Origin: Elymus sibiricus
Taxonomy: Eukaryota; Streptophyta; Magnoliopsida; Poales; Poaceae
NCBI GenBank assembly: GCA_039707655.1
Contig: CM077676.1
Span: 377,274,114-377,338,113, forward strand
Reading direction: 5' to 3'
DNA length: 64,000 nucleotides
Position numbers and translations under genes: made by a program. This document shows, piece by piece, positions 13,176-24,732 of the stretch; positions within the stretch are counted from its first letter, which is position 1, and every line of letters starts with the position of its first letter. The notes under the pieces are model-generated. The model was not told the DNA's origin. It was given only the letters and a program-made list of their open reading frames with translations, and did not search any database.

Positions 13176-14129
13176 AAAGGTAGGTTTTCTACTAGTGTTG
13201 GTTGCTTGAGACTTCTTGGAATGTTATCTTGGGGTGCCTTGGGCATCCCCAAGCTTGAGCTCTTGTGTCTCCTTAATTCCTCTCATATCATGGCTTCTCC
13301 TAAATCTTAAAAACTTCATCCACACAAAACTCAACAAGAACTCATGAGATAAGTTAGTATAAATCAACTCAAAACCTCAACATTCTCTACTGTAGCAAAT
13401 CACAAAAATTATAATTAAACATTGCATACTGAATGTCTCTGCATATTTAATACTCCTATCCACAAATAGAAACATTAAACAAGCAAACATGTGCAAACAG
13501 TCTGTAAAAGGGGAATAAGAATACATACTTCCCTAACTCCAAAAATTCTGAAAAATTACCACGTGACAGAGAACTCATGCATGATTACTGTGTAAAAATT
13601 TCAGATTTTTATCATGTTCTGACTATTTAGGAATATTCTGGGCATAACAGAAAACTTTCTGTTTTCAAACAGCAACACATAAACTTGCAAACTGAGCATG
13701 GTAAAGGCTATACTTGGCATTTTATTGAAATAAAAGATACAAAACATTATTATAAATAACATCAAGCAAATCTCAACAAAATAAAATGACTCTCCAAGAA
13801 AAACACATATCATGTGACGAATAAAAATATAGCTCCAAGTAAGGTTACCGATAATGTTGAAGACGAAAGAGGGGATGCCTTCCGGGGCATCCCCAAGCTT
13901 AAAAGCTTGAGTCTTCCTTGAGTATTACCTTGGGGTGCCTTGGGCATCCCCAAGCTTAGGGTCTTGCCACTCCTTATTCTCCTCATATCGATATCTCACC
14001 CAAAACTTGAAAACTTCAATCACACAAAACTTAACGAAACTTGTGAGATAGGTTAGTATGATAAAAATAAATCATCCACTTAGGTACTGTCAAGACAAGA
14101 TTCATAATTGTTCTCACATAATGCATTGA

Positions 14130-14952
14130 CTCATCTCGGATCAAGCCAAGCACCACCATCTTTAAAGGTGTCATCCCGGGCGTCGAAGCCCGCTGTACCG
14201 GAATGGTCACCCTGGAGGTGGTCTTCGGCTCGCCCGAGAACTTCAGAAGCGAGGAGTTAATCTTCGATATCGTACCTTTCCAAAGTGGATACCACGCGCT
14301 CTTAGGCCGCATGGCCTTCACACGCTTCAACGCAGTCCCGCATTATGCTTACCTCAAGCTCAAAATGCCGGGACCCAATGGCGTTATCACAGTCAATGGT
14401 AACACCGAACGCTCACTCCGGACGGAGGAACAGACCGCGGCTTTCGCAGCCGAGGTACAGGCGTCCGAGGAAGTAGCCCGTAGCGATAAACGTGCCGCTC
14501 GCTCTTCGAAGCGCGCCCGGGCCGCACAAATCGACCTCGGCCATGTACTCCCGCACCCAAAATAGGGATACGGGCTCCTCGCGTGCCCTCTTTGGAGTGG
14601 GCACCACGTCCCCAGAGTGCATAATTTCGCACTCAAGATTCCCTGGGTCGTCGAGGAGCCAAAAATTTATTCAAACGTTGGCACAGTTCAACCAAGCAAC
14701 GACGTGGCTTCGAGCCCCCGCACAGGCAAGTCTCTGTCAAAGAAACAGCCAAAACATGACTACGTCAATGTGGTTTCAACCACAGAACGGACTTCGGCAA
14801 TGCCTCCTTTAAGGAGCTCGGTCAATCAACGCTTGGAGCGTATTAAGGGCCGGAAAGGCATCAGCCTCCGCGAGTCCCCGCCTTTAATGGTGAACATCCG
14901 GTCAGCAGCTCAGAGGCGCAGACATGCGGCAGGTAGCGGCACAGATTCTTAA
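14130..14952 (+). pseudogene. Retroelement protease-region fragment (copy A)
   Basis: The plus-strand frame 14203-14565 (and the frame 14617-14952 after a stop) encodes the C-terminal part of a gypsy aspartic protease and its linker, with PFQSGYHALLGR as the recognisable motif. The catalytic DGG part lies upstream in copy B and is missing here because A is truncated. 14570-14952 continues with a Ser/Lys-rich tail that has no known domain. Copy A lacks the one-base deletion that breaks copy B near 21820. From 14953 to 15847 I see no coding sequence. Confidence 0.65.
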
Positions 14953-15847
14953 AAATCCGATAACAAATATCCGCCCTGTTTCTTCCTCCCTTTTTACTTT
15001 TTACGTTGTATTCTTTCATCTCCTCTTGTTGCAGCTGGGCATGTAAACGCTTGAAATTATGAAATAAGGAAACCGTGCCCTTTAAAAGGTCCTTATCATA
15101 TTTGTTTATAAGCATGGCCCCTGCGCTATGAAGAAGTTCTCTAAAAAAGATACAATTGTATCACAAGTCTGAAGTATTCAGCGTCTCGGATTTTGGCTTT
15201 ATATGCATCAGTTTCGAACCTAGATTTTGGTCAATAGTTGGGTTGCCCGGCTCCTATGTGTACCCCTTACGTTCCCGATGAATTCGGCTAAGGGCGTAAC
15301 GGAAGAACCACTGCGATTGCGCTGCCAGGTCAATTGGCATAGCGCCTTAGTGGAGAAAGCCGAAAACTGACTATCTAGGTAGGCGCAAACTGGTCCGCCA
15401 TCCGTAGACCGCGTTAAGCGATGTGACGGTAGAGATCACCCGTGTTAAACGAAGGGCTTCAATTTCTAGCCGAAGTGTGTTATGGCCTAGACCTCGGCCG
15501 ACTAGGCCGACCACTTCCCACACCGGGGGCTCGTTACCAGCCCCCACAGTCAAACTCCTATGACTAACTGAAAGTCATAAAGCCACGATAGTCTGATTGC
15601 CTAGTTCCTATAAGCACCGACCGCCTCCGGGCATCGAGACGTCGGCTAAGGGTCAAGAGTACCTTAAGTAACACCCTTTGTATGATCTACACTGGGGCTG
15701 AAGCCGACGACTGGCCACTTTCAGTTTAAAACAGTCATCCAGGAGGTAAAACTAATTGACAAAACACACATGGAATTTAAAGCCATATTCATTCAAGCAA
15801 AAGATAAAGTTTTGTACATCACACGCTTCGGCATTCCGAAGTACTAT

Positions 15848-18800
15848 TTAGAAATACATAGTGTCCTTTGGACACATGGCTTCCGTGATATGGGCTCCCT
15901 CCTCCACCTCGGCGAAGAACTGTTCGGCGGTGCGTGGCTTGTCGGCAGGAGGGCCCGTGGCACATGTCACCGCATCAACCTTTCGGAAGTGCGTCTTCAC
16001 GCAGGCATATGCCCTCCGCGCTCCTTCAAAACACGCGGACCTGTTCCAGCGGTTCACGTAGGGCACGACATCTTGGAGACGGGCTGTAAGGCCAAAGAGG
16101 CTGTTGGGCATGGCTTTGGCAGGCCACTACGCGACGCAGAGGTCCTGGAGCGCCGGTCTTGTCATGCGAAACAACTCCACTAGCTGCTTCACTTGATGAT
16201 TTAGCAGCTGTGCCGACGGTGACCCCGAGAATTGCCCCCAAAAGGCCTTCTCTGCCTCGTGGCCTGCTAGCTGGCCGAAGTACGCCACCGCATCCGCCGC
16301 GCTCTACGTAAGATCCGCAAAGACCTCTGCGGAACGCCATAATTGGGTGAGCTCGATACACCCTTTGCAGCCAAACGCACACTGCAGCAGAAATAGCTTA
16401 CCCGAGGCGATTTGCTCCACTTGCTGGAGCCCCTCGTGGTCAGCCCGGGCTGTGGTCTTGAGCTCGGAGTGGGCAAGTTGAAGCTTCCCGAGCTCCTCCT
16501 TTGTTCGTTACCCCTCCACCTGAAGCTTGTCGCATGCTTCAAACACGCCCTTCAGGGTCTCTTCGACCTCAAGAACCCGCGCCCGGTGCTTGTCCCCGGC
16601 CACCTTCTCGGCAGCTCGGGCCTTCTCTGCCTCTGCGACCATAGCCTCATGCTGAGCTTTATTCGCTATATTCCTATCTATCATTTTAGAAATTTATAAT
16701 TCTTCTGCTTCACCTCCTACCGAGCCTTTTCGAGCTCGGCCTTGAGCGTCTCAAGCTCCGCTAACGCTGCTGTCATTGACACAGTTCGGCCTTAGTTTTT
16801 AATTTAGCAAAACACATCATAACTCTTTCGTACAAAGTATAATGCAAGTTTAACTTGCTTACCTTGAGACTACTCGAATTTCTGGTTCACCAGGTTAAGG
16901 TCCTTCTGGGACCTCTCGAGCTTCCGGTTTATCTGCGCAATCTCCTCGAAGACGGAGTCCGGAACCGAAGTCGAAACCTGGCAGCAAAAATACTTATTAC
17001 AAAGGCAACTGCTAACTTATTAGAGTTCCAGGACGGTTGCCTTGAGCAACGCCCTGGGGGCTACCTGACAGGCTCCTCCTAAATTATACGACCCCAATGT
17101 CGGTTTCTTGAAACCGACTTCGGGCTCGGGGGCTACTCACTCAGTAAGACGTTTAGCAGGCTGTGCTATTATGTCCTCGGACAAATACATAAATCAAAAA
17201 GCTCAAATAAACAAGTTACACTTGGTGCGAGGATAGAAGCATACCTCGAAACTCGCTACGAGGTTTTTAAAAACCTCATGCAGGCTGGCCTCTGTGGACC
17301 GGAAGCCCTGCAGCGCCGCGCCTATCAAGGCACGGTGCTCTTCCTGGATGGAGGAGCCCTTTAGGGTGTCCTCCATATCCTCGGTCCACCCCACGCCAGC
17401 CCGTCCTTGGGCAGTTGGCGGGGGTGGAGGGATGACCTCGGATGTGCCGATCCGGGTAGCCTCCACCTGCGGCGGCGGAGCCGAAGCAGATATCGGCTGG
17501 ACCGATGACTGGCCCAGCTCCTCTCCGATGACTGGCCCAGCTCCTCTCTGATGACCTCGGGGTGTTTCTCCCCCGGGTCTTGTTGGGCCGATGTGTCGAC
17601 CTCGGACATGACGGCCACCTCCCCGATCCTCGTCATGTCGATGTCGGGAGCTAAGGTGGATGTCGCCTCCCCTAGCCCGTCATGCGCCGGGAGAGGAACG
17701 GCGGGCTCTGGAGTCCCGCTGGCGAATGGCAACCCGCTCGAAGAACCGCTTGGGATTACCCTCGGCGGACTGCGTGAGAAAAGACGCTCTATAAAGTTTT
17801 CCATTGCTAAATAGAACTTGTCAAATTGAAAGACGGGATGTAAAGACAATGGCTTACACTCGAGGCACCGGTTTCTTCCTTCCCATCGCGAGGAGGTCTT
17901 CTTTTGAGTAACCGGAGAGCTCGACTCTCTCCGACAACTTGCTGGCGGCCCTGGACGAGGTTCTCCTCGGCCTCTTAGGGCCCTTGGGTGGCATACCAGC
18001 TTCGGCGTCCTCTGACGCCGACCTCTTCCCTTTTGGGAGAGGGATCTCCTCGACCTCACCCTCCTCTGCATCGCCGTCATGGGCGGCGGAGGTGTGGGTC
18101 TCTTCGGACCAGGTGACCGAGGTCTCCCGAGTCCGAGCACTTGACCTACCCCTCTGGGACTTCGTCCCTTTGGAGGCCACCACATGCGGCTCCTCGGTCA
18201 GGAGCGCCGAGAGCAGGGGAGTCGGGGGCTCCTCTAGAAGTGGAGCTGGGCATCGCACTCCTTGTACCCAGGCCAGCCACTTCCGCAAAACGTCAAGCAT
18301 AACAATTCATCAAAACTCTACTCCTCGATACGGAGGACGGAAATGATAGTTGGTGAGAAGGATCACCTACCGGGGGGGCTTCATAGCCGTCCTCGAGGCC
18401 GCGGTCCTCCCCTTCCTTGGGGATCTTGTCCTTGGCCAGCTTCATGAGCTTCGTCCACATGGCGACCAAGGTGGAGCAGAAGAAGGTGGTGATGGAGTCC
18501 ATGTCCTCGGGCTTTTGTACCCACATTGGGGTAGCCCAAAGCTGGAGAGGGAGTATGCGGCGGTTGAGCATGACGTTGATGACGTCGGCAAGCTCGACCT
18601 TCCCCGTGGTGGACCACCATTTGATCCTCTCGACCAGGACCTCCACCTCTTTTGAGTTCCCCCAGGCAACGCCCTTCTCCTTCCAGGACTTGAGCTTCTT
18701 TGGAGGCCCGGCCAAGAAGGCTGAGACCTTGGCTTGACCAGGGCAAGCGGTTCGGTGATATAAAACCACTCCCGTTGCCACTCCTTCACCGTTTCGATGA

Positions 18801-19239
18801 AGGTGCCCTTGAGCCATGCGGCCCCTGGTTTTTGCTGATCAAGGCTCCCCGCACTCCGCGAGGTCAGAGCCACTGGACTTTGGCTTGATCCCGAAGAGCT
18901 TCAGCCATAGGCCAAAGTGCGGCTCACAGCAAAGGAAGGCCTCGCAGACCGTGATGAAGGAGGCGAGGTGAAGAATGGAGTTCGGTCCATATGGTGGAAA
19001 TCGAGCCCATAGTAGTACATCACCCCGCGCACAAAGGGGTGTAGCGGGAACCCCAGGCCTCGGACGAAGTGGGGAATGAAGACAGCCCGCTCCCCAACAT
19101 TGGGAGTGGGCACTTGCTGGCCAGCCACTGGAGCACGGGCGGCGATGGCGGGGGTCAGATACCCCACGCTGCGCAGCTCTACGATGGTGCCATCCGTCAC
19201 GGTGGAACCACCCCAATGCCCCTTGAGGGTGTCGGTCAT
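15848..19239 (-). pseudogene. Antisense ORF with 'putative gypsy-type transposon' domain (PF04195-like), degenerate
   Basis: The minus strand opposite to copy A carries a long, frameshifted ORF. It starts at 19239; the first segment has GERAVFIPHFVRGLGFPLHP, typical of the domain annotated in grasses as putative gypsy-type transposon. After a frameshift near 18990 it continues with CEAFLCCEPHFGLWLKLF and, past a stop near 18840, with the WFYITEPLAL motif. Later segments (18293-18720 and 17854-18300) are charged and contain a nuclear-signal-like KGPKRPRRTSS. 15848-17100 has a coiled-coil-like composition. At least three frame breaks are visible. The function of this protein is not known; it is transcribed against the retroelement sense strand if expressed at all. 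Confidence 0.65.
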
Positions 19240-19827
19240 GGCTGGTGGTGGAGGTTGGACTCGCAGAAGGAAAAGGGAGCAAGATGGGATCTGGGCGCTG
19301 GAGCTTGATGGAGCAGTAGAGGGAGGAAATGGGAGCGTAGCAGGTTGCGTTGTCCACCCTTTTGCTCTTATAGGCCGGTGAAACGCTAACAGACCCCTTT
19401 ACTATGCCGATAAAAATGCCACTCCCATCAAAGATGTCGTTAAGCATATGGGGGGAAACAAAATCGTAATGATATCCCTGAGAAACGGGCACGATCTCCA
19501 CCTCGATGGGATGTGCCAGTAAAAAGGCTGCCTCATACCGCGATTTAAGGGAAGCAGTAACTGCCCGACCTATCGTGGGGTGTGCCGCTTCGATAAAGCT
19601 GTCAGACCAGATTGAACCATTCATACCTAGATGGCAGGCCTTCGAGGCTAAGATATATGCCCCCTTCGGGCAGGGAACAAGCTCGGTTGGGCCTCGGATG
19701 ACATCGCTCCACTAAAAAAGAGTAAATTATAAAAGGGGAACTCGTCTGTCAAGCCAAGGACTCCAGATCCGAGGTGGCGTCTGTTAAGAAAGTCGTCCTC
19801 GGCGTGGAAGACCAGTTCAGGGGCTAC

Positions 19828-20318
19828 TGACGGTGTCTTGGATTAGGGGGTGCTAACCTAGTCAGCCCGTCTCTTCGGTTGGGCCGATGGGCCCTCGTGG
19901 GTGGTCAAGGTGGACTCTGATGGCCGTACACAGGAGGCGTGATCAAGACTGCCTCCACCGAAGACTTGGCGTGTACTCCAAGACCTCTCCTACTACCTTA
20001 CTCCTAGTTACCGACCTTGTAACCCTAGATACCCTCCCTGGCGTGTATATAAGCCATAGGGTTTAGCCCGTAGAAGGGGATCAATGCAACATCATTCGCC
20101 TAGCCCTAGAGTTAGACACACATTACGATCTCGAGGTAGATCAACTCTGTACTCGATACATCTCCATCAATATAAACAAGAGCAGGACGTAGGGTTTTAC
20201 CTCCATTAAGAGGGCCCGAACCTGGGTAAACATCGTCTCCCTTGTCTCTGTTACCATTGACCCACGATCCACAGCTCGGGACCCCCTACCCCGAGGTCTG
20301 CCGGTTTTGACACCGACA
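19828..20318 (+). repeat. 3' LTR of copy A
   Basis: The 491 bp LTR starts TGACGGTGTC and ends GACACCGACA, so its ends are nearly inverted. A TATA box (TATATAA, 20046-20052) fits an LTR promoter. It is about 95% or more identical by eye to the LTR at 24733-25223, which has the same length but lies in reverse orientation. Confidence 0.9.
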
Positions 20319-21564
20319 CAAAGGGTGTTCCTTAAGGTACTCTTGACCCTTAGCCGACGTCTTGGTGCCCGGAGGCAGTCGGTGCTTATAGCAACTAGGC
20401 AATCAGACTATAGTGGCTTTATGACTTTCAGTTAGTCATAGGAGTTTGACTGTGTGGGCTGGTGACGAGCCCCCGGTGTGGGAAGTGGTCGGCCTGGTCG
20501 GCCGAGGTCTAGGCCATAACACACTTCGGCTAGAAATTTAAGCCCTTCATTTAACACGGGTGATCTCTATCGTCACATCGCTTAACGCGGTCTACGGATG
20601 GCGGACCAGTTTGCGCCGAGCTAGATAGTCAGTTTTCGGCTTTCTCCACTGAGGCACTATGCCAACTGACCTGGTGGCTCAATCACAGTGGTTCTCCCAT
20701 TATGCCCTTAGTCGAATTCATCGGGAACGTAAGGGGTACACATAGGAGCCGAGCAACCCAACTATTGACCAAAATCTAGGTTCGAAACTGATGCATATAA
20801 AGCCAAAATCCGAGACGCCGAATACTTCAGACTTGTGATACAATTGTATCTTTTTTAGAGAACTTCTTTGTAACGCAGGGGCCATGCTTATAAAGAAATA
20901 TGATAAGGACCTTTAAGGGGCACGGCTTATTTATTTCATAATTTCAAGCGTTTACATGCCCAGCTGCAACAAGAGGAGTTGAAAGAATACAACGTAAAAA
21001 GTAAAAAGGGAGGAAGAAACAGGGCGGATATTTGTTATCGGATTTTTAAGAATCTGTGCCGCTACCTGCCGCACGTCTGCGCCTCCGAGCAGTTGACCAG
21101 ATGTTCACCATTAAAGGCGAGGACTCGCGGAAGCTGATGCCTTTCCGGCCCTTTATATGCTCCAAGCGTTGATTGACCGAGCTCCTTGAAGGAGGCATTG
21201 CTGAAGTCCATTATGTGGTTAAAACCACATTGATGTAGTCATGTTTTGGCTGTTTCTTTGACAGAGACTTGCCTGTGCGGGGGCTCGAAGCGACGTCATT
21301 GCTTGGTTGAACCGTGCCGATGTTTGAGTAAATTTTTGGCTACTCGACGTCCCAGGGAATCTTGACTGCGAAATTATGCACTCTGGGGACATAGTGCCCA
21401 CTCCAGAGAGGGCATGCCAGGAGCCCGTATCCCTATTTTAGGTGCGGGAGTACATGACCGAGGTCGATTTGTGTGGCCCGGGCGCGCTTCGAAGAGCGAG
21501 CGGCGCGTTTATCGCTGCGGGCTGCTTCCTCGGACGCCTGTACCTCGGCTGCGAAAGCCGCGGT

Positions 21565-23108
21565 CTATTCCTCTATTCGTAGTGAGCGTTTGGCATTACC
21601 ACTAACTGTGATAATGCCGTTGGGTCCCGGCATTTTGAGCTTGAGGTAAGCATAATGCGGGACAGCGTTGAAGCGTGCGAAGGCCGTGCGCCCTAAGAGC
21701 GCGTGGTATCCACTTCTGAAAGGTACGATATCGAAGATTAACTCCTCGCTTCTGAAGTTCTCGGGCGAGTCGAAGACCACCTCCAGGGTGACCATTCCAG
21801 TATAGCGGGCTTCGACGCCGGGATGACACCTTTAAAGGTGGTGGTGCTTGGCTTGATCCGAGATGAGTCAATGCCCATCTTTCGAACCGTGTCCTCGTAA
21901 ATGAGGTTGAGGCTGCTTCCTCCGTCCATCAGGACACGTGTTAGATGATAACCATCAACAATAGGGTCCAGGATGAGAGCGGCCGATCTGCCATGCCTAA
22001 TGCTGGTCGGATGATCATGCTTGTCAAATGTGATCGGGTAAGCCGACCATGGGTTATACTTCGGGGCGACTAGCTCTAGCGCGTATACATCCCGAAGCAC
22101 ACGCTTCCTCTCCCTTTTGGGGATGTGGGTGACATAGATCATATTGACCTCTGTTACCTCGTCAGGAAACTTCTTTTGGCCTCCATTATTGGGCCGCCGA
22201 GGTTCTTCCTCGTCTTCGCTGCGATTTTGGGTTTTATTTTGACCCTCTGTCGCTACCTTGCCGGCTTGTTTAAAGACCCAGTAATTCCTGTTAGTGTGGG
22301 TTGCTGGTTTGTCCTGAGTGTGGTGGATTCCACATGGGCGGTCCAGGAGTCTATCAAGCTGGCTAGGTCCGTCCTTGTTCCCTTTAAAGGGTTTTCTTTT
22401 CTGTCCGGACTTAGGTCCGGTGAACCCCGCGTTGACCGCAGCGTCTTCTGTATCGCTTCCGCCATTTTTATACTTGCGCTTATTTTTGTTGCGCTTGGGT
22501 TTTCCATTGGCGTCGCGTGTTTTCGAGGTGCCAGCCTCGCCGTTGTGAGTACTACGGGCGAGCCAACTGTCCTCCCCCGCGCAAAAGCGAGTCATCAGTG
22601 AGGTGAGGGCCACCATAGTCCTCGGCTTATTCTGGCCGAGTTGACGGGCCAACCATTCATCTCGGATATTGTTCTTGAATGCGGCGATGGCCTCGGCTTC
22701 GGAGCAGTCTATGATCTGGTTCTTCTTGGTAAGGAACCTATTCCAGAATTTCTGGGCTGATTCGCCTGGCTGCTAGGTGACACGGTTGAGGTCGTCAGCG
22801 TCCGGAGGTCGGACGTACGTGCCCTGGAAGTTTGCTCGAAAAGCGTCCTCTAGGGCCTCCCAGCTGGCAATAGAGTGAGGAGGGAGGTTGTTAAGCCAAT
22901 GCCTCGCCGGTCCCTTTAGCTTGAGCGGCAGGTATTTAATGGCGTGGAGATCATCTCCGTTGGCCATGTGTATTTTTTTTTTGCAGGGGCCGTTGGCCAT
23001 GTGTATGTGGAGAAGGAAATGCTCGATCCATACTGCTGGGTCTGTGGTGCCATCATATGATTCTATATTGATGGGCTTAAATACTTCCGGGAATTGATGT
23101 TCTGTCAC
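21565..23108 (-). pseudogene. Retroelement gag-protease ORF (copy B), broken
   Basis: From 23108 the frame encodes a retrotransposon gag domain with PAVWIEHFLLH and LPLKLKGPARHWLNNLP, then a TAG at 22773-22775. The same frame continues to 21738 with a Lys-rich nucleocapsid-like part and an aspartic protease signature, RVLMDGGSSLNLIY (catalytic Asp in DGG). A one-base deletion near 21820 shifts the frame; the continuation 21795-21565 matches copy A. A 33 bp insertion near 22967-22999 duplicates the HMANG stretch and adds a run of A residues. No pol domains follow. Confidence 0.8.
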
Positions 23109-23230
23109 CCTGTCCGTAAAGCAGATCGGGTGAGCTGGACCTCGAAACCGAGGAGCATCTCATCAGAGATCGGGTGAGAGTCGCGAGTAGGCCTGATCTC
23201 GGGTACGGCCGTTCCTGTCCATCCAGGTAT

Positions 23231-23938
23231 CTAGCCGTTAGGCCCGGCGGGCGCGCGTCCTCTTGATCCGTAGATGGACCGAGAAGGTGCCTTGTTTACC
23301 TCGATGCGATGTCTAGCATCGTGAGGATCTAGGTAATCCATGGGGTCTTTGCCATAACGGCGTGGAGGTGGCCCGTCGTTGAGGTTTTCTCGTCTTGGCC
23401 TGTCCCGGCCTCTAGGGGGTCGGTCGTGGTCGTCAGTGAGCTCCTCATCAAACTCCGACAAGAGACGCCTGCGTGGGTATGATTTCGGCGTGCTATGGCG
23501 CCGATCTTCCATGTCTTGCACGGCGGAGAGCACTTCGACCCACTTTTCATTCAGTGCGTCGGTATTGGCCTGCAACTGCTGCTGCTTGCGTTTTATGCTC
23601 CGGGCCGTCGCAATGAGGCGCCGCCGGAAGCGCTCTTGTTCAAAAGGGTCTTCGGAAACGATGTAGTCCTCGGTACCGAGGCTCTCATCCTCCTCGGATT
23701 CCGGCATGTAGTTATCGTCGGCCCCATCAAAGAGGTCGAAGGGATCCGAGTCCCTGAGAAGTCGGTCGGGTGTGCCGTTCCTTACTGGGGAGTCTTGAAG
23801 GTCCTCCTCAGGGTTATCGGCATCACCGTTCTCCGCGTCGCCATTATTGGCTGTCGCGTTATTACCACTGGGTTCCCCGTTATTGCCTCTTCGGCATCTT
23901 CGCCGATGTCTTGGAGGGGATTTGGGGGTGTCCACCAT
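23231..23938 (-). CDS. Retroelement gag N-terminal ORF (copy B)
   Basis: This 235-codon frame is acidic at first (PEEDLQDSP, EEDESLGTED) and arginine-rich later (RPPRGRDRPRREN). It lies directly upstream of the retrotransposon gag domain but in another frame, so it is probably a frameshifted part of the same polyprotein. No enzyme motif is present. The Arg-rich end may bind nucleic acid, which is inference from composition. Confidence 0.55.
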   Translation of the reverse strand: MVDTPKSPPRHRRRCRRGNNGEPSGNNATANNGDAENGDADNPEEDLQDSPVRNGTPDRLLRDSDPFDLFDGADDNYMPESEEDESLGTEDYIVSEDPFEQERFRRRLIATARSIKRKQQQLQANTDALNEKWVEVLSAVQDMEDRRHSTPKSYPRRRLLSEFDEELTDDHDRPPRGRDRPRRENLNDGPPPRRYGKDPMDYLDPHDARHRIEVNKAPSRSIYGSRGRAPAGPNG

Positions 23939-24037
23939 GTAAACATCATAGGTGGACGTGGCGGTCCACCTGCCGGCGTTTACCGGGGGCGAGGTGTTCT
24001 CGATGGGGCATCAGCATCTTCATCCATGTATGTGGCC

Positions 24038-24685
24038 TCACCATAGTCCAACTAGGTGGGTGGTCGGTGGGATGTAAATTTCCCGATCGTCGGCTTTAAG
24101 TCCGATCTGATCGTAAACCGAAGTCTTGCCGTCCGAGATGGACATACTCTGGATGCGGTCAAGCATCTCATCGAGGTGAGATAGCTCTTCGGGATTTATT
24201 GCTACGCTATAAGCAGGTCTGACTCGAAGTATGCCCAACATGTAACTTGACGCGTCTTCAGCGCGAAGGGAACCTGACCACAATTCCGGGTTCTGTGCCG
24301 AAGTCAGTTCTAATACTGACGTAATTTCGGAGGTAGGAGCCGGATTTATGTCCGGAATGACGATCGGAAGGAGACCGGCCGGAGTGGTCGCGTTGGGGGT
24401 CTCTAAAGGTGCCGCGACGGAGATCGGTTCTGGAGTCGAGCCTCCGGAGCCGGATAAGCTCTCAATTTGGCCGGTAGTCCATCCTGACAGGACGAGTTCG
24501 CCACGGGAATCCGCGGTGTACTCGAGGCCCCCGATGGTCACGATCCGACCTGGGGCGTAGTTCTCAACAGAGGTCAGATGACCTGCCGAATCGACGCAGA
24601 AGACCATGCTGTCGAATACAAAAAGCTGGCCGGGGGCGAAAACGCTCCCGAGGCCGTTGGAGCAGTTGATCTGCAGGTGAGCCAT
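24038..24685 (-). CDS. First ORF after the 5' LTR (copy B), unknown domain
   Basis: The frame is open from inside the LTR, but the first sensible ATG is at 24685 (MAHLQINCSN), about 48 bp after the LTR end. It encodes about 215 residues with no family I can name; IVTIGGLEYTADSRGEL looks like a small beta-rich segment and the rest is Pro/Ser/Thr-rich. Its position after the LTR suggests a gag-related N-terminal product. Confidence 0.5.
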   Translation of the reverse strand: MAHLQINCSNGLGSVFAPGQLFVFDSMVFCVDSAGHLTSVENYAPGRIVTIGGLEYTADSRGELVLSGWTTGQIESLSGSGGSTPEPISVAAPLETPNATTPAGLLPIVIPDINPAPTSEITSVLELTSAQNPELWSGSLRAEDASSYMLGILRVRPAYSVAINPEELSHLDEMLDRIQSMSISDGKTSVYDQIGLKADDREIYIPPTTHLVGLW

Positions 24686-24732
24686 CGATCCTTCTAGTGA
24701 TCGCACAGCGGAACTCTCAATGAAAGCACCAG

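Larger units (their letters stand above)
1174..13197 (-). mobile_element. CACTA (En/Spm) DNA transposon, CACTA-1
   Basis: The element starts with CACTAGTGGAAAAATGG and ends with TTTTCTACTAGTG, so both ends carry the CACTA terminus. It interrupts sequence that is continuous in the copy at 56800-56815, which fixes both borders. The target duplication is TTA at 1171-1173 and TTG at 13198-13200, one base changed. Length is about 12.0 kb. Arrays of the TTTAGTCCCGG motif lie inside both ends. Three genes lie on the minus strand: a small membrane protein gene and the transposase near the right end, and a second gene with a Ulp1-like domain near the left end. The transposase and second gene carry stops or frameshifts, so this copy is probably not autonomous now. 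Confidence 0.93.
1..14122 (-). mobile_element. Gypsy-type retrotransposon internal region (element E0), interrupted
   Basis: Positions 1-1173 and 13198-14122 are a degenerate copy of the internal region of the complete element at 53567-60993: 1-1173 matches about 55659-56808 and 13198-14121 matches about 56809-57765, in the same order. No coding sequence is visible in these parts; they are AT-rich and hold the short repeated motif GGGGCATCCCCAAGCTT. The element reads on the minus strand by comparison with the complete copy. Its LTR lies outside the window on the left, and its other end is lost at 14122, where the match stops abruptly at an unrelated retroelement. CACTA-1 is inserted at 1174. 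Confidence 0.75.
14123..20318 (+). mobile_element. Gag-pro-only gypsy-type retrotransposon, copy A, 5' truncated
   Basis: Copy A reads on the plus strand. It begins abruptly at 14123 inside the protease region, so the 5' LTR and gag are missing. It ends with a complete 3' LTR at 19828-20318, preceded by the purine-rich TCAGGGGCTAC. The order is protease region, 1.2 kb without clear coding, a long antisense ORF, then the LTR. No reverse transcriptase, RNase H or integrase motif is seen in A or in its partner B, so the family looks non-autonomous. Antisense ORFs near the 3' LTR are known from some grass gypsy families such as Grande. Confidence 0.8.
14123..21874. repeat. Large inverted repeat, arms 14123-15682 and about 20317-21874
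   Basis: The two arms (about 1.56 kb each) are the same internal segment of the gypsy family in opposite orientation, separated by about 4.6 kb of copy A. The outer end of the left arm is exactly where copy A is truncated; the inner end of the right arm is exactly where copy B is truncated against the LTR of A. Transcripts across both arms could form long double-stranded RNA. Confidence 0.85.

Noticed and set aside
17361..18185. 274-codon minus-strand frame
   Set aside because: It overlaps the antisense ORF in another frame, is Pro/Arg-rich, and the recognisable domain residues are in the other frames.
22125..22601. 158-codon plus-strand frame
   Set aside because: It is the shadow of the gag-protease ORF on the opposite strand.
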